Under the pieces are notes generated by a model that saw nothing but the letters and a program-made list of their open reading frames with translations, was not told the DNA's origin and did not search any database. Made by a program: the position numbers and the translations under genes. Source: RGIG3701 sp030530205 (lineage in GTDB: Bacteria > Planctomycetota > Planctomycetia > Pirellulales > Thermoguttaceae). From it: a stretch of 64,000 nucleotides of DNA. The stretch lies in contig JAUMVK010000018.1 in the NCBI GenBank assembly GCA_030530205.1, forward strand, positions 1 through 64,000. Direction: 5' to 3'. How positions within the stretch are numbered: position 1 is the stretch's first letter; each line of letters starts with the position of its first letter. This document shows, piece after piece, positions 27,154-36,349 of the stretch.

Positions 27154-27265
27154 GTCCCCGTACATGCAGATTATACCACGAACCTGGCGTGTTGGGAAGG
27201 TCCCCTCATTCCGGAAGCTGCAGTTTTGTATTTTTCATGATTTCCTTGCACCTGACCACTGACGT

Positions 27266-27595
27266 TTATTTCCGGTTCTCATTCAGCTTTCGGCAAAATT
27301 CGATATACTCGGGGTCGGTGAGTAACTTTGCGTACCATTCTTTTACATCCTGGCGCTGAAAATATTCCAGGTCTCCCAAAACCATTTGAAGCACGTGTTT
27401 GCAGGCATCTTCTTCCGAGTCAAACAGGTCGGAGACACTCTGAATTCCGAAGTCTTCAATGAAAAAAACCTGCCAGACATTATTCCTGAGCGCTTTAAGC
27501 GATATGCAGGCAGGCCGCGCCTCACCGTTAAGCGAAACCGCACCTTCTGGGATGCCTAATTCTTCCAGCGTCTTTTTAAGTTCTTCGCGGTTCAT
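27266..27595 (-). CDS. Small hypothetical protein, possibly immunity-like
   Basis: This 109-residue soluble protein starts MNREELKKTLEELGIPEGA and contains ACISLKALRNNVWQVFF and FDSEEDACKHVLQMVL. This pattern resembles a family of short proteins found with polymorphic toxins and often annotated as immunity proteins. That is a weak impression; no toxin gene is nearby. There is no signal peptide, membrane segment or clear ribosome-binding site. The DNA looks A+T-rich. Treat it as an unknown protein. Confidence 0.45.
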   Translation of the reverse strand: MNREELKKTLEELGIPEGAVSLNGEARPACISLKALRNNVWQVFFIEDFGIQSVSDLFDSEEDACKHVLQMVLGDLEYFQRQDVKEWYAKLLTDPEYIEFCRKLNENRK

Positions 27596-27639
27596 GGATC
27601 GGAATTTTTAATCTTTGGGTTTGCGGGGTATCATCTCAA

Positions 27640-27835
27640 GGAGCCGGTACGTACTTGTCGGGTGGTCCTTATTTTTTACCTCACGCGGAGATGCGGAGCC
27701 GCGGAGTTTTTATTTTGGGGTCCGTATCGTCTTTGGCAATTTGCGCATGTCCATCGCTGCAAGGCCGGCCTCTGCTCCTCCGCGTCTCCGCAGCTCCGCG
27801 TGAGGCCTGAAAGATGTAAAGGTGGAGTTCCGCAT
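27640..27835. repeat. Composite Cgcggag repeat, copy F
   Basis: The left arm is CTCACGCGGAGATGCGGAG near 27680 and the right arm is CTCCGCAGCTCCGCGTGAGG near 27786, with about 70 bases between. The left flank (CTTGTCGG, then TACCTCACGCGG) matches, in reverse, the right flank of the 38 kb copies. It fills the gap between two minus-strand genes. Confidence 0.85.
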
Positions 27836-27879
27836 CCGATACTGCTGTTCCTTGATGATTACAAAGTCAGGAAACTTTT

Positions 27880-28944
27880 TCATTTCCTTTTTTCCCACAA
27901 AGCATCTTCAAATGCCTGGTTTTGCCAATACTTTTTTAAAATCTCCTGGTACGGGGTCAGTCCCATGAGAATCACCCTTTGGGTCTTTTCGTTCAGTGGC
28001 TTTTCATTCAGTTCCTCGAGGAAAAAAGCCTGCTGCGGTTCCACCTTCTCTTTCGGCATGTGGGCGATGGAAAACCATTCGTCAAGGACTTCACGCACTT
28101 TTGCCTGATCAACACCCCAGAAATAAATTCGGGCTCGCGCTCGCCGAAACAGGGCCGAGATTCGCGGAAACAGTTCCTGGTGAGGTGCGTCATCATTCAG
28201 GTAATCAAACAAAATGTCCTGCCGATATTTCATGCCGTAAAGGTACAGATTTTTGTCTTTTTCAAACCATTCCTCAAACGGCGGACGGGGCGGGATTTTC
28301 TGGTATGCCTCGCGAACGTCCTCAAAATTTTCGGGAAAGTGTTCCCGCAAACTCCCGGCAAGGCGAAGCCCCTGAGTTTCAAGCCGGAATCCCATGCCCA
28401 GAGTGACGCAGGTTTTTTCATACATGATCCATCGGGAAATGCTCATCCCGATTTTCCAGTAACGCAGACTGCCGCGGAAGTCCTGATCCTGGATCAAGTC
28501 ACGGGATTTTTGAAACGCGAGCCGGGCGAAAAGGTCCGCGCGATCGATCCCCGGCAGCGTGGAATTGAAACTGTTCCGGTAATCGATATTCCATTCGCAG
28601 CCCTTGCAGTTCGTGACCATTTCGAGGCAGTTCCAGAACTGAGTTCTTCTTTCCCCGGAGATTTGCGGAACGGAAGCGGTTTCATTTTCCAGTATCTCCT
28701 CAAGTTTCCACCTCAAATTGTCCCACGCCTCTTCGGAATCCTGTTCCAGAAGTGATTTTCGGGCCTTTTCCAGATAAAAAGCGGCATTTTCCTCATCGGC
28801 CAGGCCGGTCGTTCTGCCGAACACAAATTCCGGCGGTTCCGGAGCATAGAGACAGAACCCCGCAAACAGTAAAACGACCGCGAGACCGCCTGCGGCAAAA
28901 ATCAAAAATCCCAGGCAAAGCCTTCCTAAAAGAGGACGTTTCAT
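27880..28944 (-). CDS. Hypothetical membrane-anchored protein
   Basis: This 354-residue protein has an N-terminal hydrophobic segment (LCLGFLIFAAGGLAVVLLFA) and an otherwise soluble, helix-rich, aromatic-rich body. I recognise no domain in it. It overlaps the upstream gene by four bases (ATGA), so the two are translationally coupled. It may be part of the unit that starts at 34767, but the spacing with the genes between is only partly tight. Function is unknown. Confidence 0.6.
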   Translation of the reverse strand: MKRPLLGRLCLGFLIFAAGGLAVVLLFAGFCLYAPEPPEFVFGRTTGLADEENAAFYLEKARKSLLEQDSEEAWDNLRWKLEEILENETASVPQISGERRTQFWNCLEMVTNCKGCEWNIDYRNSFNSTLPGIDRADLFARLAFQKSRDLIQDQDFRGSLRYWKIGMSISRWIMYEKTCVTLGMGFRLETQGLRLAGSLREHFPENFEDVREAYQKIPPRPPFEEWFEKDKNLYLYGMKYRQDILFDYLNDDAPHQELFPRISALFRRARARIYFWGVDQAKVREVLDEWFSIAHMPKEKVEPQQAFFLEELNEKPLNEKTQRVILMGLTPYQEILKKYWQNQAFEDALWEKRK

Positions 28945-29510
28945 TGACTACTCCCGGGGCTGTTCTCTATATGGATCTCGCATTGAATCAAAGCGGCCTG
29001 GAGTTTCCCGACGTCTTCGGACTTCAGGGCCGTATCTTTCAAGACCAGGACCTTCAGGTTCTTCAAACCGTATAAAAACTGAATGTTTTCGGCATGAAAG
29101 CCGCTTCCTTCAAGGATAATATGCTGAAAATGGTCCAAAGATTCAAGATGGAGGCCGTTCAACGTCCCGGCGGAGAAAGGGGCCTGGGGGTTGGATTCCA
29201 ACTGAACATAAACCACGTTTCCCACCAGATCCGGACAGAAAACGCGAAAGATCATGTGTGGCGTTGCCGCCTTTTCAAAGCCGGGAATTCGATGCGCTTC
29301 TTCCCGGAAATCGTACTCGTAATCATACAGGACGCTGCCGCCAAGGGAAGAAATCTTCCGAACGACTTGACTTTGTTTGTTAAAATATTCGCGCAGGAAG
29401 ACGGCTCCGATGATACAGACGAGAAGGCCTATAAGTATCCCAACGCAGCAAGCCTCTATCCTGGTCAGGCGAAAAAACAAAACCGATTTTTGGTCGTGTG
29501 GTTCCGTCAT
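28941..29510 (-). CDS. Membrane-anchored LRR-like protein
   Basis: This 189-residue protein has one transmembrane segment (residues 22-40, CVGILIGLLVCIIGAVF). A C-terminal region with two or three leucine-rich repeats follows, such as LKNLKVLVLKDTALKSEDVG. GGAGGG lies upstream of the ATG. Its stop overlaps the start of the 354-residue gene as ATGA. The LRR part is short, so it may be a fragment-like receptor or adaptor. Function is unknown. Confidence 0.65.
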   Translation of the reverse strand: MTEPHDQKSVLFFRLTRIEACCVGILIGLLVCIIGAVFLREYFNKQSQVVRKISSLGGSVLYDYEYDFREEAHRIPGFEKAATPHMIFRVFCPDLVGNVVYVQLESNPQAPFSAGTLNGLHLESLDHFQHIILEGSGFHAENIQFLYGLKNLKVLVLKDTALKSEDVGKLQAALIQCEIHIENSPGSSQ

Positions 29511-29565
29511 ATCGTTCCCTCCAATACTGCAATCCCGTTTGCTGATTTGAAATTGAAAAAAACGT

Positions 29566-30036
29566 TTATTTTTCTTTAAGTTTCTCCCGCTTTTGCAGCA
29601 ATTCCTTTTTTACATCGCAGTCACATACCTTCTCTAAAAGGGCAAAAACTTCGTCCCTGTTTTCAATGTAAACCAGTTTCGGGAACAGGTAAAAAAACGG
29701 GCTTAATGGTTTGGTTTTACTATGCAATAAATAAAATTGCCCAGCATTTCCAAGGGCAAATGCGGCGTCATTCCATTTTAAAAAACGGGTTTTGAACAGA
29801 AATTTTTTGGGATACATGATCCCCTCCTGGGAGATATAAAAACGGGTCAAAAAACACGCCTTGATATAAATCACGGTCGGTATCAAAAAGGCAATCGTGA
29901 CGAAATCCCATAATTCCGGATGAGAGAAGCCGCCGCTATAAGCGAATCCTCCGAAAAACAGAAGGCAAGTAGCAAGGTACTCTACGGTAACTTCCGTTTT
30001 AAATCTCAGGTTTAGTTTTATTTCGATCGAATCCAT
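29566..30036 (-). CDS. Small membrane protein with PH-like region
   Basis: This 156-residue protein has two predicted membrane segments (residues 20-60). A short soluble domain follows, with GIMYPKKFLFKTRFLKWNDAAF, which resembles bacterial PH-like domains in layout. It ends basic. It starts one base after the stop of the toroid enzyme gene, so the two are cotranscribed. Function is unknown; assignment to PH-like is tentative. Confidence 0.55.
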   Translation of the reverse strand: MDSIEIKLNLRFKTEVTVEYLATCLLFFGGFAYSGGFSHPELWDFVTIAFLIPTVIYIKACFLTRFYISQEGIMYPKKFLFKTRFLKWNDAAFALGNAGQFYLLHSKTKPLSPFFYLFPKLVYIENRDEVFALLEKVCDCDVKKELLQKREKLKEK

Positions 30037-30037
30037 G

Positions 30038-32206
30038 TTATTTCTTCACCTTCTTCAAAATCAACTCTTTCACCTGCACATTGAACTCCCGCGGCTCGAG
30101 CGTCAGGTGAACGATTCCGGCGGGAAGGTCCAGCGGGGGGGAAAGATTCACCGTCCGCCAGTCGCTCGAAGATCCAAGCGCCCAGCAGGGGATCCGCGTC
30201 TCCGTTTCGTTGGCCGTCCCTGCGTGCGTTTTGTACGTGACTTTCAGCGAGTCGTGATTTGGGTCCAGCGCCAAAACACGGGCGGAAAGCTGGTACTTGC
30301 CCGGCTGCGTCACGAGGAAGCGGAACTCCGTCGGGGCCTGCACCCGAACCGCGTCCCCGGCCGCAAAATCACGCCAGAAACGGGCTTCTTGCGCCGGCAC
30401 GACGCACGGTTTTCCCGGCGTCAGGCGAATCGGAGCCGCCTGCGAATCCGCGTATTCCCGAAGCGACGGAACGAGCCGCTCCAGAAGCCGCCGGCCGACT
30501 TCCTGACCGTTCAGCGTCAAAATTCCTTCAGGCTGCTGCGGCGGTTTCCAGTCGCCGACCGGATGGAGATTTTCCAGATCCGGGACGATTTGCGACGTAA
30601 AAACCAGCTCCGTACCGGTTTTGGCGCCGGCTTCCAGATCGTGCGTGACGCACCACGCCACGGCATTTCCGTCGGGGGAGTCGATGAATTTTTCAGCGAC
30701 CTGGGCGTTGAGGGCCGTATAGAGCGTAAGCACGAGCCAGTTTCGGCCGTAACGGGCCGCAAGCCGGGTGGGGGCGAGGAAGCGGAACTCGTCGGGACGC
30801 TTCAAAACGAACGTGGAACGAATCGCCGCGCCGGGGTTTTCCTCCCGGAATTTCCGGATCATCTCCGCCGGGTAAAAAGCGCGGCAGTGGGTTTCGGCCT
30901 CGCTCTGAAACGCCTGCCACTGCGGGTCGAGGTGGAATGCTTTCTGGTGACCACCGCCCGTTTCCTCACGTTTGAGTCCCCAGGGGTCGTTCCTCCCGTC
31001 CGCCGCAAAGAAGCACCGCGCGTTCGGGTCGTCGGGGGAGTTCGGCTTCCAATCGACCGTCCAGAGCTGGTCCTGATGCGAGCCGTATTGAGCCGCAGAG
31101 GTCCCGACCGAAAAATCGGCGGTCTGGAACGTGGTTTTCCAGTGCTCCCCCCATTTCCCCTGGACCGTGAACGGGAAATTCAGGTCCGGCCCGATCGTAT
31201 TCCGGCCTTCATTTGCCAGGGATTCCACTCGTTCGGTGGAAAGGGCCAGCGCGGCCAGGATCAGAATATTCGACCGGTCCGGCGGCAAAGCGCACCAGCC
31301 CCACGTCCCGACGTGATTCGCCAAAAGTTCATCGCCGTAGAGGAAATTGTACGTTCGGCTGCACGCGCCGGCGAGTCGGCCGTTTTCCGTGAAATGAAGC
31401 CGCATTTCGAGCGCCCAGAACTGGATCAGAGCCTCGGCTTTCAGGCGTACCGCGTCGTTTTTCGTCAAAAGGAGCAATTCTTCCAGCCCCTCCAGAACGA
31501 CGGCGTAGTAGGTCGTGGAGCCGAACTCGTGGATCCCGTTTTCCCACGTCCAGAAAAGGAACCGGTTCAGCCGGTCGATCCCCTCTTCCGTGAGTTTCGG
31601 GTCGTCGAGCGTCTCGCCGAGCAGGATCAGATTCGAGAAATTCAGGACCGCGATGTTCGTGTACTCCGGGGAAATGCGCCGCCTCAGGACTTCCGGGGCC
31701 GCGTCGCGCAGGATCTCGAAAATCCGCGGGTGGATCTCCTCCGGCAGAACCTCCCGGTGCGCCCAGCAGTAAAGGAGACGCTGAACGACGAAATCGACCG
31801 CGTTTCGGTCCTCGACCGTGTGTTGACGCCAGTACCAGTAAAAATTCCCGCAGAACGGCGAGTCGGGGGAAAGTTCCTGCATCCGGCGGATCATCGCGAC
31901 GATCTCACCAAGGCGGTTCATCGGGAAGACCTGATCCTTGCCGTAGTCGGTCCGGAATTGCGGGTTTTCGTGAAGAAAAACTTCCACGGCCGTTTGCGCG
32001 AAGAGGTAGTCCGCGGGGCGCCGCACGCCGAACGTCGGCCACAATTCACCGTTCAGGCTTTCCAGCCTCCGCCAGTTGTGCTCGTAGTTGGCCAGTGCCT
32101 GCGTAAAATAGAACGCCTGACGTTCCAGCTCGGGTTTGGCGTGCAGGACCGTCAGGCTTCCCAAGAGCGCAAAGGCTCCAATCATAAATCGGGTAAAAAA
32201 TTTCAT
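30038..32206 (-). CDS. Secreted helical-toroid polysaccharide-active protein
   Basis: This protein has 722 residues from the ATG at 32206, which begins a clear signal peptide (MKFFTRFMIGAFALLGSLTVLHA); an upstream TTG is rejected. Residues 25-370 look like an (alpha/alpha) toroid with FWTWENGIHEFGSTTYYAVVLEGL and WGWCALPPDRSNILILAALAL. The middle is beta-rich. The C-terminal region (about 600-720) resembles a carbohydrate-binding beta-sandwich. It is probably a lyase or hydrolase of uronic or sulfated polysaccharide. It starts eight bases after the PEP-CTERM gene on the same strand. Confidence 0.65.
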   Translation of the reverse strand: MKFFTRFMIGAFALLGSLTVLHAKPELERQAFYFTQALANYEHNWRRLESLNGELWPTFGVRRPADYLFAQTAVEVFLHENPQFRTDYGKDQVFPMNRLGEIVAMIRRMQELSPDSPFCGNFYWYWRQHTVEDRNAVDFVVQRLLYCWAHREVLPEEIHPRIFEILRDAAPEVLRRRISPEYTNIAVLNFSNLILLGETLDDPKLTEEGIDRLNRFLFWTWENGIHEFGSTTYYAVVLEGLEELLLLTKNDAVRLKAEALIQFWALEMRLHFTENGRLAGACSRTYNFLYGDELLANHVGTWGWCALPPDRSNILILAALALSTERVESLANEGRNTIGPDLNFPFTVQGKWGEHWKTTFQTADFSVGTSAAQYGSHQDQLWTVDWKPNSPDDPNARCFFAADGRNDPWGLKREETGGGHQKAFHLDPQWQAFQSEAETHCRAFYPAEMIRKFREENPGAAIRSTFVLKRPDEFRFLAPTRLAARYGRNWLVLTLYTALNAQVAEKFIDSPDGNAVAWCVTHDLEAGAKTGTELVFTSQIVPDLENLHPVGDWKPPQQPEGILTLNGQEVGRRLLERLVPSLREYADSQAAPIRLTPGKPCVVPAQEARFWRDFAAGDAVRVQAPTEFRFLVTQPGKYQLSARVLALDPNHDSLKVTYKTHAGTANETETRIPCWALGSSSDWRTVNLSPPLDLPAGIVHLTLEPREFNVQVKELILKKVKK

Positions 32207-32214
32207 TTCAGTTT

Positions 32215-34767
32215 TCAAACTTTGGGGATTCCGGGTTTACATTTGCCGGCCCGCCGCAGCTGAAACGCTCCGAAAAGGGTCGTGCCGAGCAAAAGCAGAA
32301 GCCACGCCGAAGGTTCCGGGACCTGATCGAGGAAAACGGTCTGGTTTTCCGGCATAAAAGTGAGCGCGTAGCCATACGGGACCGCGTCGCCGCCGAGGAT
32401 GGAGGCGAAATTTCCCTCGAAAACCGTCGAGTCAGGGAAGAGTTTCACGATCGCGCCTTCGTTCAGGACCGTTCCGGGGGCAAATTGAAGGTTCAGCGTC
32501 CCGCCCAGCGCAGCGGAATCGAAATCGAGCATGACCGTATTGAATCCTTCCCCGGCTTGGGTGAGATTCAGCTCGACCGTTCCGTTGGACCCCACTTCAA
32601 GGCTTGGGGATTTCAGGGACGTGCCGGTAAATCCGGCGAGATCCAAAACGGCGTTCTGTCCGGCCGAGCCATCGCCGACCACGACCGCGCCGGTTCCCAG
32701 GGCGGAGGCGTTCGAGCCGGTCAGTTTGAGCGTTCCGTTCAAAACGTCCACACCGCCGGAGAAGGAATTCGCGCTGGTGCCGGAAATGACGAGCGTTCCG
32801 GTGTTGGTTTTCTGGAAGCCGCCGACCCCGGAAAGAACGCCGGGAATGGTGAGGGTTTTATCCGGTGCGACGTCGATCGTCGTTTTGCCGCCCGCTACGT
32901 CCGCGGTACTTGCGGCGTTCCGACCGTTAAAATTGACCCCGATCGTGCCGGCCCACGAGCCGTCGCCGGTCTGTTCGTAGGTCCCCTGACCGAGGTTCAG
33001 CTGGGCCCCAGCGTTTGTGTTCTGATGAAGAACGTTTCCCGCGACGGTAAACTTTCCGCCGAACAGATTCACCGTTCCGTTACCGGAGGCGTTCGCGTTC
33101 ATCAGCGTGAAATTCACGGTCTGGGCGGAAACCTGACCAGATTTAATGTTGATCACACTGGTCGGGTTGGTGTTCAGGATGGAGTCGATCACGTTCAGCG
33201 TGGCCGCCTGGAACGTTCCGCCTTCCACATTAATGGTGTTATTTCCACGGACCGAAATGTAGGCGATTGGAACTTCCAGCCGGCCGTTTCCGGAGATCGT
33301 GATCGTTCCGGTCCCCACGTTATTGGCCCCCCAGAGGGCATTGCTGCCCGTAACGTTCATGGTTCCGCCTGAAATATTCAAAACGCCCGCGCCAGCCTCA
33401 CCAACGACGAGCGCAGAATTTACCGTTACGGTTCCACCGGAAACGTTCATGGTTCCGGTTTCGTTCGCGTTCAGGCCGAGCAACAGCCAGCCGTTGCTTA
33501 CGGTTACCGTACCATTCCCGGAAACGTCCAGCGTGGCCGCGTTCGCAGCAGCTCCGGAAACGATCAGGGTGCTGCTGGAGCCATACTGGGAAGCAAACGT
33601 AACGTTTTCTGTGCCCGAAAGACTCATTGTACCCGCCTGGACCAAAGTCCCGCCGACGGTACCGGTTCCGGAACCCGTGAAATTCAGCGCCCCGGCCCCG
33701 GTTTTGAGCATTTTGCCCGGGCCGGTAAAAGTCCCCTGAACCGTAGCAGTTTTACCGCTTGCGACCTGAACTGTGGCGGTTGCGTTGGCCGGGATCGCCA
33801 TCGAGCCGGTAACATTCACGGAGTCGAGAACATTCAGCGTTCCGCCAAGGTTCAAATTACTGATGCTCGCGCTGGTACCAAGCTCAAGCGTGGCTCCGCT
33901 TTGCACGTTGAAAATGGTTGGCGTAGTCCACGCGGCCCCGGAAATGGCGAAGGTTCCCTCGTTCACGTTAATGTCCTGGTTGTGATTCGTGGCACCTGTA
34001 TAAGAAAGACGCCCGGCCCCGTTTTTGGTTAACCCTATATTTACATTTCCGCGGTTTGTATTTCCTGTGACGTTCATGACGCTCGTCACGTCCACGACGT
34101 TGATCACTTGCCAGCCGAAAGGGTTCAGGTTGGCGACGTTGATCGTGACCACGGCATTTGCGCCGTTCACCGTCGCGTTATAGAGGCATCCCTGCTGCCA
34201 TTGTTTCCCCGAAATCGTTCCGCCACCCTCAAAGACGATCCCGTTTCCGCCCCACGCGAAGTTTTGCGGGCCGCTGAAATTAAGATTCACCGTCGAGCCG
34301 TTGTAAATCGTCATCGTGTTGTGCTGGTCGAAGGCGTACTGGGCGTTGAGATTCAGCGTCGCGGTGGTCGTTGGGGAACCTACGGTGACCGTCGCCCCCT
34401 GGGGGATCGCGATATTGTTGGGGTCTCTGTAGCCGATGTTCACGTTAACGGTCCCGGAGACGACGTTCAGACTGCCGTATTTCCCGTAATTATTCATGTT
34501 CAGCGTACCACCGTTGATGGTCAGTGCGCCGGTGTTTGAATTATCCCCCGAAAAGGTCAGCGCGCCCGGGCCGTCCTTCGTGATGCTTCCCGCGCCGGAG
34601 ATCACGCCCGAGAACGTGTAGCTTCCCCCATCGTTTACGGTGTACGTTGTGTCGGAATCGACCGGGAAATTATCAGTCCGGTCCTCGGTTACGACCTCCG
34701 CGAAGAGAGGCAGGGAACTGAAGATCGAGAAAAGCAAAACGCTCAAAAGGGTAACGAATTTCTTCAT
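32215..34767 (-). CDS. PEP-CTERM beta-helix protein with PATR repeats
   Basis: This 850-residue secreted protein has a signal peptide (LLSVLLFSIFSSLPLFA). Tandem autotransporter-associated beta-strand repeats follow, such as GPGALTFSGDN, GGTLNMNNYG and SGGTMNV, rich in Gly, Thr, Asn and Val. The C-terminus carries a PEP-CTERM anchor: VPEPSAWLLLLLGTTLFG, then RR and a basic tail. Exosortase normally recognises such tails and places the protein on the cell surface; no exosortase gene is in the window. It starts the minus-strand unit that continues with the toroid enzyme. Its likely role is in surface adhesion or as a scaffold. Confidence 0.85.
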   Translation of the reverse strand: MKKFVTLLSVLLFSIFSSLPLFAEVVTEDRTDNFPVDSDTTYTVNDGGSYTFSGVISGAGSITKDGPGALTFSGDNSNTGALTINGGTLNMNNYGKYGSLNVVSGTVNVNIGYRDPNNIAIPQGATVTVGSPTTTATLNLNAQYAFDQHNTMTIYNGSTVNLNFSGPQNFAWGGNGIVFEGGGTISGKQWQQGCLYNATVNGANAVVTINVANLNPFGWQVINVVDVTSVMNVTGNTNRGNVNIGLTKNGAGRLSYTGATNHNQDINVNEGTFAISGAAWTTPTIFNVQSGATLELGTSASISNLNLGGTLNVLDSVNVTGSMAIPANATATVQVASGKTATVQGTFTGPGKMLKTGAGALNFTGSGTGTVGGTLVQAGTMSLSGTENVTFASQYGSSSTLIVSGAAANAATLDVSGNGTVTVSNGWLLLGLNANETGTMNVSGGTVTVNSALVVGEAGAGVLNISGGTMNVTGSNALWGANNVGTGTITISGNGRLEVPIAYISVRGNNTINVEGGTFQAATLNVIDSILNTNPTSVINIKSGQVSAQTVNFTLMNANASGNGTVNLFGGKFTVAGNVLHQNTNAGAQLNLGQGTYEQTGDGSWAGTIGVNFNGRNAASTADVAGGKTTIDVAPDKTLTIPGVLSGVGGFQKTNTGTLVISGTSANSFSGGVDVLNGTLKLTGSNASALGTGAVVVGDGSAGQNAVLDLAGFTGTSLKSPSLEVGSNGTVELNLTQAGEGFNTVMLDFDSAALGGTLNLQFAPGTVLNEGAIVKLFPDSTVFEGNFASILGGDAVPYGYALTFMPENQTVFLDQVPEPSAWLLLLLGTTLFGAFQLRRAGKCKPGIPKV

Positions 34768-34822
34768 TTTTATGCTTTCAAATTTGGATGAGATTACAAA
34801 AAAATCAAACTCTATTTTCAGT

Positions 34823-34850
34823 ATTTTACACGAGTTAGTAATTTTTGCAA
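34823..34850 (-). promoter_or_regulatory. Promoter of the PEP-CTERM unit
   Basis: Read on the minus strand: TTGCAA (34850-34845), a 16-base spacer and TAAAAT (34828-34823). The start codon is about 55 bases further on. Confidence 0.55.
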
Positions 34851-34899
34851 GGATTTTTCAAACATTTTTTCCAAAAAAAAGAAAATTTTTGGGGAGGGG

Positions 34900-34927
34900 T
34901 TGACTTTTAGAGCCGTTGAGGTAAACT
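34900..34927 (+). promoter_or_regulatory. Promoter of the alpha/beta hydrolase gene
   Basis: TTGACT (34900-34905), a 16-base spacer and TAAACT (34922-34927), about 45 bases before the ATG at 34973. Confidence 0.5.
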
Positions 34928-34972
34928 GGTTGAATTCAGTATTAATTTATTAACCCGATTAAAGGATCTGAC

Positions 34973-36325
34973 ATGAAATCCATTTTCCTCATCGTGCTTT
35001 TTCTTTTGTTCCTTCCTCTTTGTGTGTCGGCACAGGACTGCGGAGCGTTTTACTCTGTGAAATTTGAGCCGTCGCAGACCCCCGGCGAGCTGATTTACGC
35101 CTCGCACTGGCGGATTTGGCTCCCCGACGGTGTTCCAACGCTTCGGGGCGTCATCATGCACCAGCACGGCTGCGGCGATGGCTCCTCGAAACCCGGTCAC
35201 ACCGCGGTGGAGGACTGGCACTGGCAGGCGCTCGCCCGGAAGTACGACTGCGCTCTGATGGCCGTCTCGTACGTCCAGACGGGGCCGTGCGAAATGTGGT
35301 GTAACCCGACGAACGGATCGGCGAAATGTTTCCTCCGGGCACTGGATCACTTCGCGAAGGAAACCGGCCACGCAGAACTTTCCGTCGTTCCGTGGGCGAT
35401 TTGGGGCCACTCCGGCGGCGGGCAGTGGACCTCCAGCATGGTTCAGCTCTACCCCGGCCGAATCGCCTGTGCGTGGGCTCGGTCCGGCCATCCGAATACG
35501 GTCGGCATGACGCTCGACTCGCTCCCGCTCCCGAAGGAAGTCTGCGACGTGCCGTACGTCCTGAACCTGGGCGTCCGTGAGAAAACCGAGTTCAAGAAAA
35601 TCTGGGACGAGGGGTTCCCGTACGTGCAGAAACTGCGCGCGATGGGCGCCCGGGCGTCGATCGTGATGGACCCGGAAACCGGCCACTGCTGCGGGAATCA
35701 GCGCTACACGGCCATCGCGTTTTTCGACGCCTGCCTGGCGCAGCGCCTCCCGGAGAAAGTGGGAACTGCCGACCTGCGGCCCATGAAAACCGGCGTGGTC
35801 CTTTCGGCGGACGAAATCTGGAAAGAGTGGCAGGCTTCAGAAATGATCCGGGAGATCACGCAGAACCCGGAAAATCCGGAAAGCCCGCTTTTTGTCGGCG
35901 ATAAGATCCGCGCGTGCCTTGGCGATGGTTTCTGGTTCCCGACCGAGGAATTTCTCGAAACTGTTTGCGTCTATCAGCGGACGGGCATGATTGAAGACCC
36001 AACCCCGCCGCCGGCGCCGTTTGACGTGCAGACGGTCTGGAAGGATGGGCCGGACGGGACGAAAACCGCCGAAATCACGTGGAAAGCGTGGGCTGACCCG
36101 GAGTCGGGCCTGGCCGAGTTCATCATCGAGCGGGACGGTCAGGAAGCCGCGCGGTTTCGCGGTCCGCATGGTTCGGTGGGAAAGCCGCTTTTCCAGGGCC
36201 TGCTCTACAGCGATACGCCGGGGGTTCCGACGCCGGAACTGAAGTACACCGAAAACGTACAGACCGGCGCGCTCCCTGTGTACCACGTCCGAAGCGTGAA
36301 CGCCTGCGGCGGAATTTCCAAATGA
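34973..36325 (+). CDS. Secreted alpha/beta hydrolase
   Basis: This 450-residue protein has a signal peptide (IFLIVLFLLFLPLCVSA). The fold is alpha/beta hydrolase: a nucleophile elbow WGHSGGGQWT holds the serine, HQHGCGDG may be part of the oxyanion region, and DPETGHCCGN gives the likely catalytic His. A C-terminal region of about 80 residues resembles a beta-sandwich. It has many cysteines, which fits disulfides outside the cell. It may be an esterase acting on polysaccharide substituents; the substrate is unknown. AAAGGA precedes the ATG. The HD-domain gene follows 24 bases on. Confidence 0.78.
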   Translation: MKSIFLIVLFLLFLPLCVSAQDCGAFYSVKFEPSQTPGELIYASHWRIWLPDGVPTLRGVIMHQHGCGDGSSKPGHTAVEDWHWQALARKYDCALMAVSYVQTGPCEMWCNPTNGSAKCFLRALDHFAKETGHAELSVVPWAIWGHSGGGQWTSSMVQLYPGRIACAWARSGHPNTVGMTLDSLPLPKEVCDVPYVLNLGVREKTEFKKIWDEGFPYVQKLRAMGARASIVMDPETGHCCGNQRYTAIAFFDACLAQRLPEKVGTADLRPMKTGVVLSADEIWKEWQASEMIREITQNPENPESPLFVGDKIRACLGDGFWFPTEEFLETVCVYQRTGMIEDPTPPPAPFDVQTVWKDGPDGTKTAEITWKAWADPESGLAEFIIERDGQEAARFRGPHGSVGKPLFQGLLYSDTPGVPTPELKYTENVQTGALPVYHVRSVNACGGISK

Positions 36326-36349
36326 CCTCCCTTTTTTCAGAAAAAACTC

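Noticed and set aside
30035..32263. 742-codon plus-strand open frame
   Set aside because: It is opposite the toroid enzyme gene, with low-information Arg/Val-rich sequence and no signal peptide.
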